From Colwellia sp. 39_35_sub15_T18 (lineage in GTDB: Bacteria > Pseudomonadota > Gammaproteobacteria > Enterobacterales > Alteromonadaceae), in the NCBI GenBank assembly GCA_002162675.1, contig MAAE01000032.1:62001-126000 (forward strand): DNA of 64,000 bases, in the 5' to 3' direction. The translations under genes and the position numbers were made by a program. The notes beneath the pieces were generated by a model that ran no database searches, was not told where the DNA came from, and worked only from the letters and a program-made list of their open reading frames with translations. Of the stretch, positions 1 through 10,348 are shown in pieces. How positions within the stretch are numbered: position 1 is the first letter of the stretch; the number at the start of each line of letters is the position of its first letter.

Positions 1-22
1 ATGAACAACGGGGCTAAAAATC

Positions 23-1039
23 ATGATTAGCACTGTTATTAAAAGAATGTTGTTGATTTTGTTGCTGACTTTTACACTATTCATAATTGCTTTTTTTCTG
101 CTGTTAGAAAAACAAATGCAACTACCTTTGCCTCTTAGTCAGGTACAATTATTGACCGTTGATAAAGGCAGCTCAGTGAACTCCTTTGCTAAAAAATTGG
201 TCAAACAAGGTTGGCTTGAAAATCGTTTTTGGCTGCGCGCTTATGCACGCTTATATCCTGATAAGGTGAAAATTAAAGCGGGAACCTATCAAATACCGCT
301 TAACACTAGCTTACAAAGCTTATTGACACTGCTTTCTAGTGGTAAAGAGTACCAATTTCAGTTGACGTTTGTTGAGGGTACAAGCTTTCAGCAATGGTTA
401 GCACAGTTAAAGCAGCAGCCAAAGTTAGCACAAACGTTATCTTCATTAACGTTAGCGCAAATAGCCCAACGTTTAGATATTAAACAAGCGAATCCTGAAG
501 GGTGGTTTTTTCCTGAAACCTATGCTTTTACTCAAGGCACGGTCGACTTTCAATTATTAAAACGTGCCCATGCGAAGATGAAAACAGCTTTACATGAGCT
601 ATGGCAGCAAAGAGCGACTAATTTACCTTATAAAACCCCATATCAAGCTTTGATTATGGCTTCAATTATTGAAAAAGAAACTAGCTATTTACCTGAGCAG
701 GGGCTTATTGCCTCAGTCTTTATTAATCGTTTAGCCAAAAAAATGCGTTTGCAAACAGATCCAACGGTTATTTATGGCTTAGGAGAGCGTTATAAAGGTG
801 ATATTACCCGCGCTCACTTGCGAGAAAAAACACTTTATAACACCTACAGAATTAATGGTTTACCGCCAACACCTATTGCCATGCCAAGTCTTTCGGCACT
901 AAAGGCGGCGCTTAATCCTGCCAGCAGTGACTATTACTATTTTGTTAGTGCTGGTAATGGCAAGCATGCTTTTAGTAAAACACTTACCGAGCACAATGCC
1001 GCTGTTAGGCGGTTTTTGGCGTTATCAAGAAATAAGTAA
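23..1039 (+). CDS. mltG: Endolytic transglycosylase MltG (YceG family)
   Basis: 338 aa ORF; N-terminal TM; YceG/MltG motifs (PEGWFFPETYAF, IIEKET, LQTDPTVIYG, YNTYRINGLPPTPI); located upstream of tmk-holB as in many gammaproteobacteria. Confidence 0.95.
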   Translation: MISTVIKRMLLILLLTFTLFIIAFFLLLEKQMQLPLPLSQVQLLTVDKGSSVNSFAKKLVKQGWLENRFWLRAYARLYPDKVKIKAGTYQIPLNTSLQSLLTLLSSGKEYQFQLTFVEGTSFQQWLAQLKQQPKLAQTLSSLTLAQIAQRLDIKQANPEGWFFPETYAFTQGTVDFQLLKRAHAKMKTALHELWQQRATNLPYKTPYQALIMASIIEKETSYLPEQGLIASVFINRLAKKMRLQTDPTVIYGLGERYKGDITRAHLREKTLYNTYRINGLPPTPIAMPSLSALKAALNPASSDYYYFVSAGNGKHAFSKTLTEHNAAVRRFLALSRNK

Positions 1040-1049
1040 TATTGATTAT

Positions 1050-1631
1050 ATGAACAGCTCGATAAATAAAATGATAGTGGCGGATATTTTTGGGGTAACG
1101 CCAGCATTAATAGCGCTTGGTCGTACTATTAACGCTGATATCATTGTTGACCCTTATGATGGCAAAATGATGAACTTTGACAATGAGGCACAGGCATATC
1201 ATTATTTTACTGACAATGTTGGCCTTGATGTCTATGTAAATAAACTGTCTAAAATTATGAAAGAATGCGCTGATAAAACTATCATTATCGGCTTTAGTAT
1301 TGGCGCTGCTGCAATCTGGAAATTATCTGCATCAACCGATATCGAAATAATTAAACGAGTAAAATATGCAATTTGTTTTTATGGCTCTCAAATTAGGCAT
1401 TTAACTACCTTGTCTCCCAACTTTGATGTACAGCTTATTTTTCCTAAGAGTGAAGCTCATTTTGATGTGCAGGCATTAGTAGAGCGGCTCGCTAACAAAA
1501 AAAGGGTGACTGCGGTACAAGTTGATTTTTTGCATGGCTTTATGAATTCACATTCTAATAACTTTAATCAGCTGGGCTATACAGCGCATGTGAAACTATT
1601 ACAGCAAAATATTAATTTAAGTGATTATTGA
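1050..1631 (+). CDS. Dienelactone hydrolase-like alpha/beta hydrolase family protein
   Basis: ORF track begins at 927 but that overlaps mltG; the ATG at 1050 (MNSSINKMIVADIFGVTPAL) is the likely start; GFSIGAAA nucleophile elbow and late FLHGF. Confidence 0.7.
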   Translation: MNSSINKMIVADIFGVTPALIALGRTINADIIVDPYDGKMMNFDNEAQAYHYFTDNVGLDVYVNKLSKIMKECADKTIIIGFSIGAAAIWKLSASTDIEIIKRVKYAICFYGSQIRHLTTLSPNFDVQLIFPKSEAHFDVQALVERLANKKRVTAVQVDFLHGFMNSHSNNFNQLGYTAHVKLLQQNINLSDY

Positions 1632-1738
1632 CAACATATTCTTTAAAAGGACTTAAATAAGGTGTTGTTAATCTAAAAGCTATATATTATTGCCCGTGTG
1701 TTCCTCGTGGGAAACTTAAATAAATAGATGAGAGAAAT

Positions 1739-2374
1739 ATGAATAAAGGTTTTATGGTTGTTTTTGATGGCAGTAATGGCGCGGGTAAAACAACCGTTAT
1801 CAAAGGGGTTGAACAATACTTGCTATCAAAAGGCTTCGATGTACTTCTCACCAGAGAGCCGGGCGGTACACCTATAGGGGAAAAAATTAGAGACGTTATT
1901 TTAGATCCCACCACCCCCGAAATGTCATTTATGACCGAATTAATGCTCTTTGGTGCTGGACGTGCCCAACATATTCAAGAAAAAATAGTGCCTGCGTTAG
2001 CACAGGGGAAAATCGTCATCTGTGATCGGTTTGATGCCGCCACTTTTAGTTTTCAGCACTATGCTAGAGGCATCGATTTAGATACTATTATTAAGATCAA
2101 TGATTTAGCGTTAGCGGGGTTTAGCCCCGAGATAAATATTATTTTAGACTTAGATCCCAATGAAGGTTTAAAGCGGGTGCATAGCCGTGGCGAAGGTCTT
2201 GATCGTTTAGAAGACGAAAAGGCAGAGTTTTTGATCAAAGCGAGAAATGGTTATTTAAAACAAGCGCAGCAGTCTCCTGAAAAATTTGAAGTGATTGATG
2301 CCGCACAGTCAAAACAAGCTGTTTTAGCGGATGTCATTAACATTATAGATACCTTACTGGTAAAGCGTAGCTAA
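1739..2374 (+). CDS. tmk: Thymidylate kinase
   Basis: P-loop FDGSNGAGKTT, TREPGGTPIGEKIR, DRFDAATFSFQ; followed by holB. Confidence 0.96.
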   Translation: MNKGFMVVFDGSNGAGKTTVIKGVEQYLLSKGFDVLLTREPGGTPIGEKIRDVILDPTTPEMSFMTELMLFGAGRAQHIQEKIVPALAQGKIVICDRFDAATFSFQHYARGIDLDTIIKINDLALAGFSPEINIILDLDPNEGLKRVHSRGEGLDRLEDEKAEFLIKARNGYLKQAQQSPEKFEVIDAAQSKQAVLADVINIIDTLLVKRS

Positions 2375-2375
2375 T

Positions 2376-3362
2376 ATGAAACCTTGGTTAATTGAGCATC
2401 AACAACGGCTAAGCCAACAGTTTAGTCAGCATATTTTACCGCATGCAATATTAATTACCGGTGTTAAAGGTGCGGGTAAGTTGTCACTTGCCCAGTGGCT
2501 AATTAAATTGTTAGCCTGTCAAAAACCTACGCAGATACAAGGTGAACCATTGCGTGCTTGTGGTCAGTGTAAAACCTGCTTGCTTGAGCGTAGTAATACC
2601 TTACCCGATCATCTAAATTTAATAGCAGAAAAAACTAGTTTAGGTGTTGATGAAGTGCGTTATGCGAACAGTTTTTTGCAAAAAACAGCACAATTGGGCA
2701 CTTATAAAACGGTGTTAATTGCTCATAGCGAATTGATGACAATAGCGGCGGCTAATGCATTATTAAAAACGCTGGAAGAGCCAACAGATAACAGCATTAT
2801 TGTGTTGTTAACGGATGATATTGAAAGGTTATTACCCACCATAGTTAGCCGAACAAGGGTGTTGAATATCAGGCCTGTTGTTGGTCAAGCCTTGATGAAA
2901 AACCTAGCTGAAACCGAGGGTAGCGCTTTAACAAGTTTAGAAAGTAATGTCACGGTAAATCAACATGCAGGTTTTGTTAATTTAACGCAACTTCCCGAGT
3001 TAACCGATCAAGTAGTCAATGAAGAATTTCAACATTTTAAGCAAACATACATAGGCTTTCTTTATCATCAACAAGGTGAAAGCTTATTGTTACAGCAAGT
3101 GTTAAGTAATGAGCATTCATTACGCTGGCTCGAACAGATTACCGTTGGCTTACAACGAGAAAACTTACTTAATGCAACTGACTCAGTGCCAAAGCCAATA
3201 AAGCTAAACTCTCAAGTATTGAATCAGCTCTATAAAGTTATCATTAATGGGTGTAAAGTAATAAAATCTTATCCTCAAGCTAATAAACAGTTTGTTTGTG
3301 AGCAACTTATCATCTCGATAAGTGATGTAATGGCAGCAAATAGCACCTTGATAAAAAATTAA
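2376..3362 (+). CDS. holB: DNA polymerase III subunit delta'
   Basis: GVKGAGKLSLAQWL, zinc-binding CGQCKTCLL, LLKTLEEPTDNSIIVLLT; adjacent to tmk. Confidence 0.93.
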   Translation: MKPWLIEHQQRLSQQFSQHILPHAILITGVKGAGKLSLAQWLIKLLACQKPTQIQGEPLRACGQCKTCLLERSNTLPDHLNLIAEKTSLGVDEVRYANSFLQKTAQLGTYKTVLIAHSELMTIAAANALLKTLEEPTDNSIIVLLTDDIERLLPTIVSRTRVLNIRPVVGQALMKNLAETEGSALTSLESNVTVNQHAGFVNLTQLPELTDQVVNEEFQHFKQTYIGFLYHQQGESLLLQQVLSNEHSLRWLEQITVGLQRENLLNATDSVPKPIKLNSQVLNQLYKVIINGCKVIKSYPQANKQFVCEQLIISISDVMAANSTLIKN

Positions 3363-3382
3363 CAATAAGCAGGAGAGCGCGT

Positions 3383-3709
3383 TTGATCCCCATCAATGTT
3401 GAATTTCAATCAGAGCATGATTTATATATCTCTTATATGCCATTTTTAAAAGAGGGTGGTTTATTTGTTCGTACGGCCGAGCCTTATGAGCTTGGTGTCG
3501 AAGTTGAGCTTAATGTCTTATTGCCAGACTCCTTAGAGCCTTCGCTTATTAAAGGGGATGTTTGTTGGATAACACCGACAGGAGCTCAAAATGGTACGCC
3601 AGCAGGAATAGGCGTGAGTTTTACCGATGATCCTGATAAAGTACGCAATCAAATTGAGCAAGCGATTGCTCGTCAATTAAGTTCGTCAGAGCCAACTTTA
3701 ACCATGTAA
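3383..3709 (+). CDS. pilZ: PilZ domain protein (type IV pilus PilZ)
   Basis: 108 aa, TTG start; PilZ-like fold (SYMPFLKEGGLFVRT, GIGVSF); position between holB and tatD matches canonical pilZ. Confidence 0.85.
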   Translation: MIPINVEFQSEHDLYISYMPFLKEGGLFVRTAEPYELGVEVELNVLLPDSLEPSLIKGDVCWITPTGAQNGTPAGIGVSFTDDPDKVRNQIEQAIARQLSSSEPTLTM

Positions 3710-3755
3710 CTTGGTTTGGTGTTTGTTTTCGTGTACCTTTCAACTTAAAAGCTTT

Positions 3756-3855
3756 ACCACAGAAAAAGCGCTGAGGTGTTACTCACTACACAGAGAATAA
3801 TAAGTCCTCTGTGTAGGCTCGAAGAGCCCTCTGTGCAGTATCGCACCTCGGTGGT
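3756..3855. repeat. Structured intergenic inverted repeat (nested CACAGAG/CTCTGTG, GAGGTG/CACCTC, ACCAC/GTGGT)
   Basis: Nested complementary arms plus GGCTCgaaGAGCC hairpin between pilZ and tatD. Confidence 0.5.
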
Positions 3856-3908
3856 GAACAGCCATGTTTTCGTTAACTTTAATAATATAATTATTCTGGA
3901 GCCCGTTT

Positions 3909-4676
3909 TTGTTTATTGATTCCCATTGCCACCTAGATCGCCTTAACCTATCCCTTTATGACAACCAATTAGCTAATGTGGTACAAGCAGCCAAAGCTGA
4001 AAAGGTCGATAAACTTTTATGCGTTAGTGTTACCTTGGAAGATTTTCCAGCCATGCTGGAAAAAACAAAAGACTTTGACAATGTCCTTGTTTCTTGTGGT
4101 ACGCACCCACTTAACCAAGATGATGAAGTAAGTGAGCAACAATTATATGCCTTAGCAGATCAAAAGCGCGTGATTGCCATTGGTGAAACAGGCCTTGATT
4201 ATCACTACGCACCAGAAACTAAAGCTTTGCAGTTAGACTCCTTCAAAAAGCATATTAAGGTCGCTAAGGCATTAAAAAAACCCTTAATCATACATACTCG
4301 AGAGGCACAGCAAGATACGCTAGATATATTAATTGCTGAAGGTGCTGCTGAAGTAGGGGGCATATTGCACTGTTTTACTGAAAGTTGGGATATGGCTAAA
4401 AAAGCATTAGAGTTAGGTTTTTATATTTCGTTTTCTGGCATCGTTACTTTTAAAAGTGCCAGTGCTTTACGCGAAGTGGCCAAGCTAGTGCCTGATGATA
4501 GAATACTAATTGAAACTGATGCTCCTTATTTAGCGCCTGTGCCGCACCGAGGCAAAGAAAATCAACCTGCCTATGTGGTTGAAGTCGCAAAGCACTTAGC
4601 CAGTATCCGTGGTCAATCAGTCGAAACTATCGCAAAATTAACGACAGATAACTTTAATCGCTTATTTAATTTGTAA
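3909..4676 (+). CDS. TatD family hydrolase / DNase (YcfH-like)
   Basis: FIDSHCHLD, GETGLDYHY, IHTREAQ, GGILHCFTES, IETDAPYLAP; TTG start. Confidence 0.93.
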   Translation: MFIDSHCHLDRLNLSLYDNQLANVVQAAKAEKVDKLLCVSVTLEDFPAMLEKTKDFDNVLVSCGTHPLNQDDEVSEQQLYALADQKRVIAIGETGLDYHYAPETKALQLDSFKKHIKVAKALKKPLIIHTREAQQDTLDILIAEGAAEVGGILHCFTESWDMAKKALELGFYISFSGIVTFKSASALREVAKLVPDDRILIETDAPYLAPVPHRGKENQPAYVVEVAKHLASIRGQSVETIAKLTTDNFNRLFNL

Positions 4677-4938
4677 GTTGAGAGTTTGATTTACGGATTA
4701 TTTTCTCCATTATTTCAAAGCATTTGGATGCACTTTCCCAAATGCTTTAACACAAACTCTTTCAAGTTCTTCGATACCCTCCATCACCTGATCATTTTTA
4801 AATTCAAAAATTGAATAGCAAAATTAAATACGAAAAATGAATAACTAAAATAATACTGGCATTATATGACTTTTCAGCTAGATTTAAGTCATTGCTTTAT
4901 TAGCAGTTGTACCTTTTTAAGGAGCTATTTTTTCGGTT

Positions 4939-7314
4939 ATGGTTAAGACTGCACACGATACATTGAGTAGTGTAGCCAGGGAGAGTGTGATGGCACAAAA
5001 ATTTACCAGACCTTTAGCAAGGCAACTGCTGTTTTGGATTTTATTGTCCAGTTCGGTTTTAACCTTAGTGATCACCAGTTTTCATTTATATCTTGATTAT
5101 CGTCAAGATATGTCAGCAATAGATGCCAGGTTGATACAAATAGAAAACAGCTATTTGCCAACCATAGCTAGTGCCCTTTGGACTGAAGATCAAGCACAAT
5201 TAGAAGTACAACTTGTCGGTATAAAAAACTTACCAGAAGTTAGTGTAGTCCAATTGAACGTTGAGCAGCAGCTATTATTTAGTCAAGGAAAAAATCAGTC
5301 AAAATACATTCGTGAGCGTCATTGGCCAGTTAATTATGACTTTGATGGCAGTACTGAGGTTTTAGGGGAGCTCTATGTCATCACTGATCTTAGCGTTGTT
5401 TATGAAAAATTGACGAGAAAAGCACTACTCACCTTAGCAACGCAAGGGGCAAAAACCTTTATTATTTCCTTTGCGATTTTCTTCATTGTTTATTATTTGA
5501 TTGCCCGCCATATCAAAACCATTGCCAACTCAATGGCAGAATTTAAGCTTACTCCTGATAACGCTAACAATCCTAGTCAAGCACTACATTTAGTACGTGC
5601 TGATGACGTAGATGATGAATTAACTTATCTAGTCACAAAATATAATGATATGCACGATAAAATTTATCGTGATTTTATTGAGTTAAACAAACAAAAGGAA
5701 AAAGCTGAGGAAATTAACCAATTAAAAAGTGATTTTTTAGCTAATATCAGTCATGAAGTTAAAACGCCAATGAATGGTGTTTTTGGTATGGCACACTTGC
5801 TGCTGAAAACCCCCCTCAACAAAGAGCAGTATGAATATATTGAAGTGATCAAAAACAGCTCAGTGCACATGCTAGATCTGTTAAATAGCATTCTCGACTT
5901 TTCTAAAATTGAAGCGAATAAACTTGAATTGGACATACAGCCATTTGACTTGGAAAAACTGATTGCTGAAACGGCCACTTTATTTAGGGCAAGCATGGAT
6001 AATAATGCTTTGGTTTTTATATCTAATGCCGAGCTGGATTTACCTTGTTTAATGCAAGGTGACTCAATGCGTTTACGTCAAGTTTTAGTCAATCTCCTCA
6101 GCAATGCTTTTAAGTTTACTAAAACTGGCCGAATAGTACTTGAGGTAAGTCGCCTTACTGGCGATGCCAATAGCTGTGCTGTTTTATTTTCAGTAACCGA
6201 TACCGGTATTGGCATAGCGACAGAAAAACAAGCCACTATTTTTGATAAATTTACCCAAGCTGACAGCTCAACCACGCGTCATTACGGCGGTACTGGTTTA
6301 GGTTTAGCTATTTGCTCACACTTGGTGATAAAAATGGGCGGAGAACTTCAATTAGTCAGTGAAGAAGAGCAAGGTAGCCGGTTTTACTTCTCTATACCCA
6401 TGCAATTATCTGATATTAGTATAGAAAAAATACCAGAGCAGAGTCATAAGCTGCATGACCTTAAGGTTTTAGTTGTTGATGATTACCAATTTAATACCCG
6501 AATGATGACAGATTTACTCTCTGGCTGGCAAATGCGAGTGGAGAGCGTTAATACCGCCGAGCAGGCAATTTCAGTCTGCAAAGGCCGTCTTGGTGAGCAG
6601 AATATTTTTGATTATATATTTATCGACAAATGTATGCCAACGACAGACGGTTATCAGCTATTTCAGCAGCTTACTTCAATGCAACTTACTAATGGCGCCA
6701 AAGTAATACTAACCTCAGCCCGTGCAGATGCCCATGATGCAGGAAAGTGTAAACAAATGGGTATCGATGCATTTTTGCCCGTACCAGCTAACCATGAACA
6801 GATATTAGCGCTGTTATTAACTTTGCTAACGGATAAAAAAGTAATAACACTTCCTGAAGACTCAGATATTAAAGCAATAGCAAATGAGCATGATCAAGAA
6901 CAAGCACAAATAACACCCTCTCAAGACTTTCCTTTAGTATTACTAGCGGATGATTCCAGAATAAATCAGCAGGTATTTCGTGCCATGTTGAAAAGCGTTA
7001 ATCATCAACTCATTATTGCTAACAATGGTGAAGAGGCTGTTAAGCTGTGGCAGGAAAATATGGTTGATTTAATTTTTATGGATTGTCACATGCCTGTGAT
7101 GGATGGCTTTGATGCAACCTTGGCAATACGTCAGCAAGAGTCAGTGGATGCCCAAAGAACAGCTATTGTCGCGTTAACGGCCAGTGATTTGAGTGTTGAT
7201 AAGCAAAAGTGTTTTGATGTTGGCATGGATGATTTTATTGCCAAACCTTATGTGTCGGAGCAGTTAATATTAATGATGAACAAATATGTTCTTGCTAGGA
7301 AACAGGTAATATAA
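4939..7314 (+). CDS. Hybrid sensor histidine kinase with two C-terminal receiver domains
   Basis: TM helices, HisKA ([17 protein letters not shown]), HATPase (GTGLGLAIC), REC1 ([16 protein letters not shown]), REC2 ([22 protein letters not shown]). Confidence 0.92.
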   Translation: MVKTAHDTLSSVARESVMAQKFTRPLARQLLFWILLSSSVLTLVITSFHLYLDYRQDMSAIDARLIQIENSYLPTIASALWTEDQAQLEVQLVGIKNLPEVSVVQLNVEQQLLFSQGKNQSKYIRERHWPVNYDFDGSTEVLGELYVITDLSVVYEKLTRKALLTLATQGAKTFIISFAIFFIVYYLIARHIKTIANSMAEFKLTPDNANNPSQALHLVRADDVDDELTYLVTKYNDMHDKIYRDFIELNKQKEKAEEINQLKSDFLANISHEVKTPMNGVFGMAHLLLKTPLNKEQYEYIEVIKNSSVHMLDLLNSILDFSKIEANKLELDIQPFDLEKLIAETATLFRASMDNNALVFISNAELDLPCLMQGDSMRLRQVLVNLLSNAFKFTKTGRIVLEVSRLTGDANSCAVLFSVTDTGIGIATEKQATIFDKFTQADSSTTRHYGGTGLGLAICSHLVIKMGGELQLVSEEEQGSRFYFSIPMQLSDISIEKIPEQSHKLHDLKVLVVDDYQFNTRMMTDLLSGWQMRVESVNTAEQAISVCKGRLGEQNIFDYIFIDKCMPTTDGYQLFQQLTSMQLTNGAKVILTSARADAHDAGKCKQMGIDAFLPVPANHEQILALLLTLLTDKKVITLPEDSDIKAIANEHDQEQAQITPSQDFPLVLLADDSRINQQVFRAMLKSVNHQLIIANNGEEAVKLWQENMVDLIFMDCHMPVMDGFDATLAIRQQESVDAQRTAIVALTASDLSVDKQKCFDVGMDDFIAKPYVSEQLILMMNKYVLARKQVI

Positions 7315-7326
7315 GGATAGTTTTAA

Positions 7327-8085
7327 ATGTTATATAAAGTTGCTGTTATGATAGTTTTTATGATGTTAGCTGCTTGTTATACTCCTAGCCTATTCGCACA
7401 GTCTGAAATCGGTGTATCAAAATACAATCAGCACAAGCCATTGTTAGTAGGTTATATAAATTTCAGTCCCTTATATTTTACCTCAGAGCAAAAAGCACAG
7501 GGTATTTTGGTTGATGTCACAAAAAAAATATTTACTGAGTTAAATCTCGAATATAGAGAACTTCTTATGCCCACAAAGCGCTTATTTTCTAGTTTGAAAG
7601 TTGGTCGGGTAGATTTGTGGTGTGGGATTAAAGTGGCAGAGTTAGAAGGTCAGGTGTTAACAGGGCAGGTGCCACTGCATCATTTAACGTTAAATCTTTA
7701 TCGAAGTGAACAAAGTTTAGCCATCAAAAATAAGACGGATCTAACGGATAAAAAAATTATATTACTATTAGGGTATAGTTATGGTGACTGGGGGCGCTAT
7801 ATTCGCAACAAAGCTAATAAAGTGAAGTTTATTGAAGTAAAGACGCATCAAGATGCGTTAAGACTGCTTAATAGAGGTCGCTTCCAGTACCTACTTAACT
7901 ATCAAGCGCCAATGAATGCAGCATTTGAAAAAACTGCTACCGCTAAATTACCGTGGCAAACGATCAGTAGCCTACCGATAATGTTTAATGTTTCTAAAGC
8001 TCATCCTAGCGCCAAGTTATTATTAGCTAAGTTAGATCGCAAGTTGGCTGATCTTATTCAACGTGGTGCACTGACAATTCAGTAG
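7327..8085 (+). CDS. Periplasmic extracellular solute-binding protein-like (SBP family 3)
   Basis: Signal peptide, GYINFSPLYF, GILVDVTKKIF, RVDLWCGI; follows the hybrid kinase closely. Confidence 0.7.
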   Translation: MLYKVAVMIVFMMLAACYTPSLFAQSEIGVSKYNQHKPLLVGYINFSPLYFTSEQKAQGILVDVTKKIFTELNLEYRELLMPTKRLFSSLKVGRVDLWCGIKVAELEGQVLTGQVPLHHLTLNLYRSEQSLAIKNKTDLTDKKIILLLGYSYGDWGRYIRNKANKVKFIEVKTHQDALRLLNRGRFQYLLNYQAPMNAAFEKTATAKLPWQTISSLPIMFNVSKAHPSAKLLLAKLDRKLADLIQRGALTIQ

Positions 8086-8279
8086 CCATTCAGTAGCCAT
8101 TCAGTAGTAACTAAGTACAACTCAGAATGATTCAGCCATAAAATAGCCCATTGAGACATAATCTTACATGCCGATGTAGATCAATCAGGAACAATTCTAG
8201 ATTGGTCGAAAACGTCATTGCAGTGGTGTTTTAGGCTGGAACCCTATTTGGAAAACATCGATAAAGGCAGCAAAAAAAA

Positions 8280-8300
8280 GCCCGAATAATATATTCGGGC
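8280..8300. terminator. Hairpin GCCCGAAT-aatat-ATTCGGGC
   Basis: Perfect 8-bp stem preceded by an A-run on the + strand (T-run on the - strand). Confidence 0.6.
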
Positions 8301-8490
8301 TCAAGGGAATGGCTCAAAGGGGTTTGAGCCGTGCGCTAATTAACTACTTACAAATATAACAAAACACAATAAAAACATAACAAAAACAAAGTAAACATCT
8401 ACTATCAATATTTAGACGGACTTATATAATAAAAATAAGTATCGTTAAATATAAGTCCGTCAAAAGAGTGCGCGAGCATCACTTTTATCA

Positions 8491-8582
8491 CCACTACAGT
8501 GAATGATTGAAACAAGTTATAACAACCAATTTAGTTATCAAAACAACTCTGTTGCTCAACTTGTATTCATTAAGTGTAGTGG
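8491..8582. repeat. Long imperfect inverted repeat in intergenic region
   Basis: CCACTACAgTGAATGA...ACAAGTTat / caACTTGTatTCATTaaGTGTAGTGG arms, followed by a short T-run. Confidence 0.5.
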
Positions 8583-8756
8583 ATGTTTTTACAAATGCGA
8601 ATTATTTTTTATTTTTTTTATCTATATGTTTTTAAAGGGTTAAATTTAACAAAAGTAAAGGTTAATGATTTAGGTGGTGTTTTTAATAACATCTTTACCA
8701 CTGGCTATGCACGGTTTTTTCACAGTATATCCACAGACGCTTAATCGGTAAACCAA

Positions 8757-10331
8757 CTACCTTGTTTTCGCGTCAATTAAGGCAATACTTTCATCAGCAA
8801 AACCGACACCAGCCTCAGAGTAAAAGTTGAATACTTTATCAACACCATAGGCTTCAAGTTCTGCTCTTTCATCATCATAACGGGCAATGGCAGCTATCTT
8901 TCCTTGGTAGCCTGCAATTTGTAGCTGCTCGGTAATGCTCATGCTATCAATGACATTAGGCAGCGCTAATAAAACGAGTTCAAGTTTTGTTAGGTCAATT
9001 CGCTCCCAAAAAAAGGCATCTTCTGCATCGCCATAACAAGCTTGAATTCCTTGCTGTTTAAGCCAAAACACTTTTTCTTGCTCTGCATCTAAGCCCCAGG
9101 CTAATTTACTGCTGTGCTCTGAAATAGCGCGATAGGCACCCATACCAACCCGGCCCATCCCAATAATAACGATAGGAGCATTAGTCGGTTGAGAAAAAAC
9201 ATCTTCAACTAAAATTTCATCACGTTCGAAGCGTTGAAACACATATTTATAGTGGCTAAAAAAGCTATGAGCAAAACGATATAGAACATTAGTAATAACA
9301 AATGAAATAGCAACCGCAAGCGCTAAAATAACTAACCAGTCATTGCTCAACCAATCACTACTAACACTAATGGCAGCAACAATGAGTCCAAACTCACTAA
9401 AATTGCTTAATGCCAAAGCGCTCAAATAAGCGGTTCTACACCTTATTTTCATTAAGCTTAATAAGCCAAAAAACAACACAAACTTAATAGGAATCAACAA
9501 TACTAACAGCATCGCTAGGTTTAGCATTTCAAAGGTTGGAATAGCACTAAAACCTATAGATAAAAAGAAACCAATAAGAAATAAATCTTTAAAGCTCATT
9601 AATGACTTGTTTATTTCTGATGCTTTAGGGTGAGAAGATAAAAACATACCTATAAGTAATGCGCCTAAATCGCCCTTGATATTAACTAACTCAAATAGCT
9701 CATAACTGCCTAAAGCAATAAAGAATCCCATTAAAGGAATTAACTCACCATGACCAACATGGTCAACTATTTTATTAATAACGGGGCGAATCATAAATAA
9801 AGCTAATAAACCGAATGCCCATAGCGATGGTGATTTTCCGGTAGCAAATACTAAAAAAGCAACCGCAACAATATCTTGTATTACTAATATACCAACGGCA
9901 ATTTTGCCATGACGGGTGCGCATTTCACCATTTTCTTCAAGCAATTTAATTACGCATACTGTGCTGCTGAAACTTAACGCAAAGGCAATAAGCATGGCGG
10001 TAGTAAAGTCTAAATCAACAAAATAGTTAATGGTCAGAAAAGCAAACAATTTAGTCATACTGATAGTGGCAACTAGCCAAAGTACAGTGTGTAATGAACT
10101 CGTTAACCAAACTTCATTTTTAAATAGGCTTTTTACGTTGAGCTTTAACCCTATGGTAAACAACATCAGGGTTATGCCTAAGTGACTTAAAATAGTCAGG
10201 CTATCATCTGCTTGATAGCCTAAAAAGTTCAAAGCAAAACCGGCCACTAAAAAACCAATTGATGGCGGAAGATTGATTGTTTTAGCAGCTAATCCACAAA
10301 TAAAGGCAAAGAAGATCCAAATAAAGTCCAT
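8757..10331 (-). CDS. Monovalent cation:proton antiporter-2 / KefB-YbaL-like with TrkA-N domain
   Basis: Multi-TM Na_H_exchanger domain plus C-terminal Rossmann NAD-binding (VIIGMGRVGMGAYRAI). Confidence 0.9.
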   Translation of the reverse strand: MDFIWIFFAFICGLAAKTINLPPSIGFLVAGFALNFLGYQADDSLTILSHLGITLMLFTIGLKLNVKSLFKNEVWLTSSLHTVLWLVATISMTKLFAFLTINYFVDLDFTTAMLIAFALSFSSTVCVIKLLEENGEMRTRHGKIAVGILVIQDIVAVAFLVFATGKSPSLWAFGLLALFMIRPVINKIVDHVGHGELIPLMGFFIALGSYELFELVNIKGDLGALLIGMFLSSHPKASEINKSLMSFKDLFLIGFFLSIGFSAIPTFEMLNLAMLLVLLIPIKFVLFFGLLSLMKIRCRTAYLSALALSNFSEFGLIVAAISVSSDWLSNDWLVILALAVAISFVITNVLYRFAHSFFSHYKYVFQRFERDEILVEDVFSQPTNAPIVIIGMGRVGMGAYRAISEHSSKLAWGLDAEQEKVFWLKQQGIQACYGDAEDAFFWERIDLTKLELVLLALPNVIDSMSITEQLQIAGYQGKIAAIARYDDERAELEAYGVDKVFNFYSEAGVGFADESIALIDAKTR

Positions 10332-10348
10332 AGGTTGTTGATGTTCCT

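Noticed and set aside
927-1049. N-terminal extension of the hydrolase ORF
   Set aside because: Overlaps the 3' end of mltG in another frame; the ATG at 1050 gives a sensible start.
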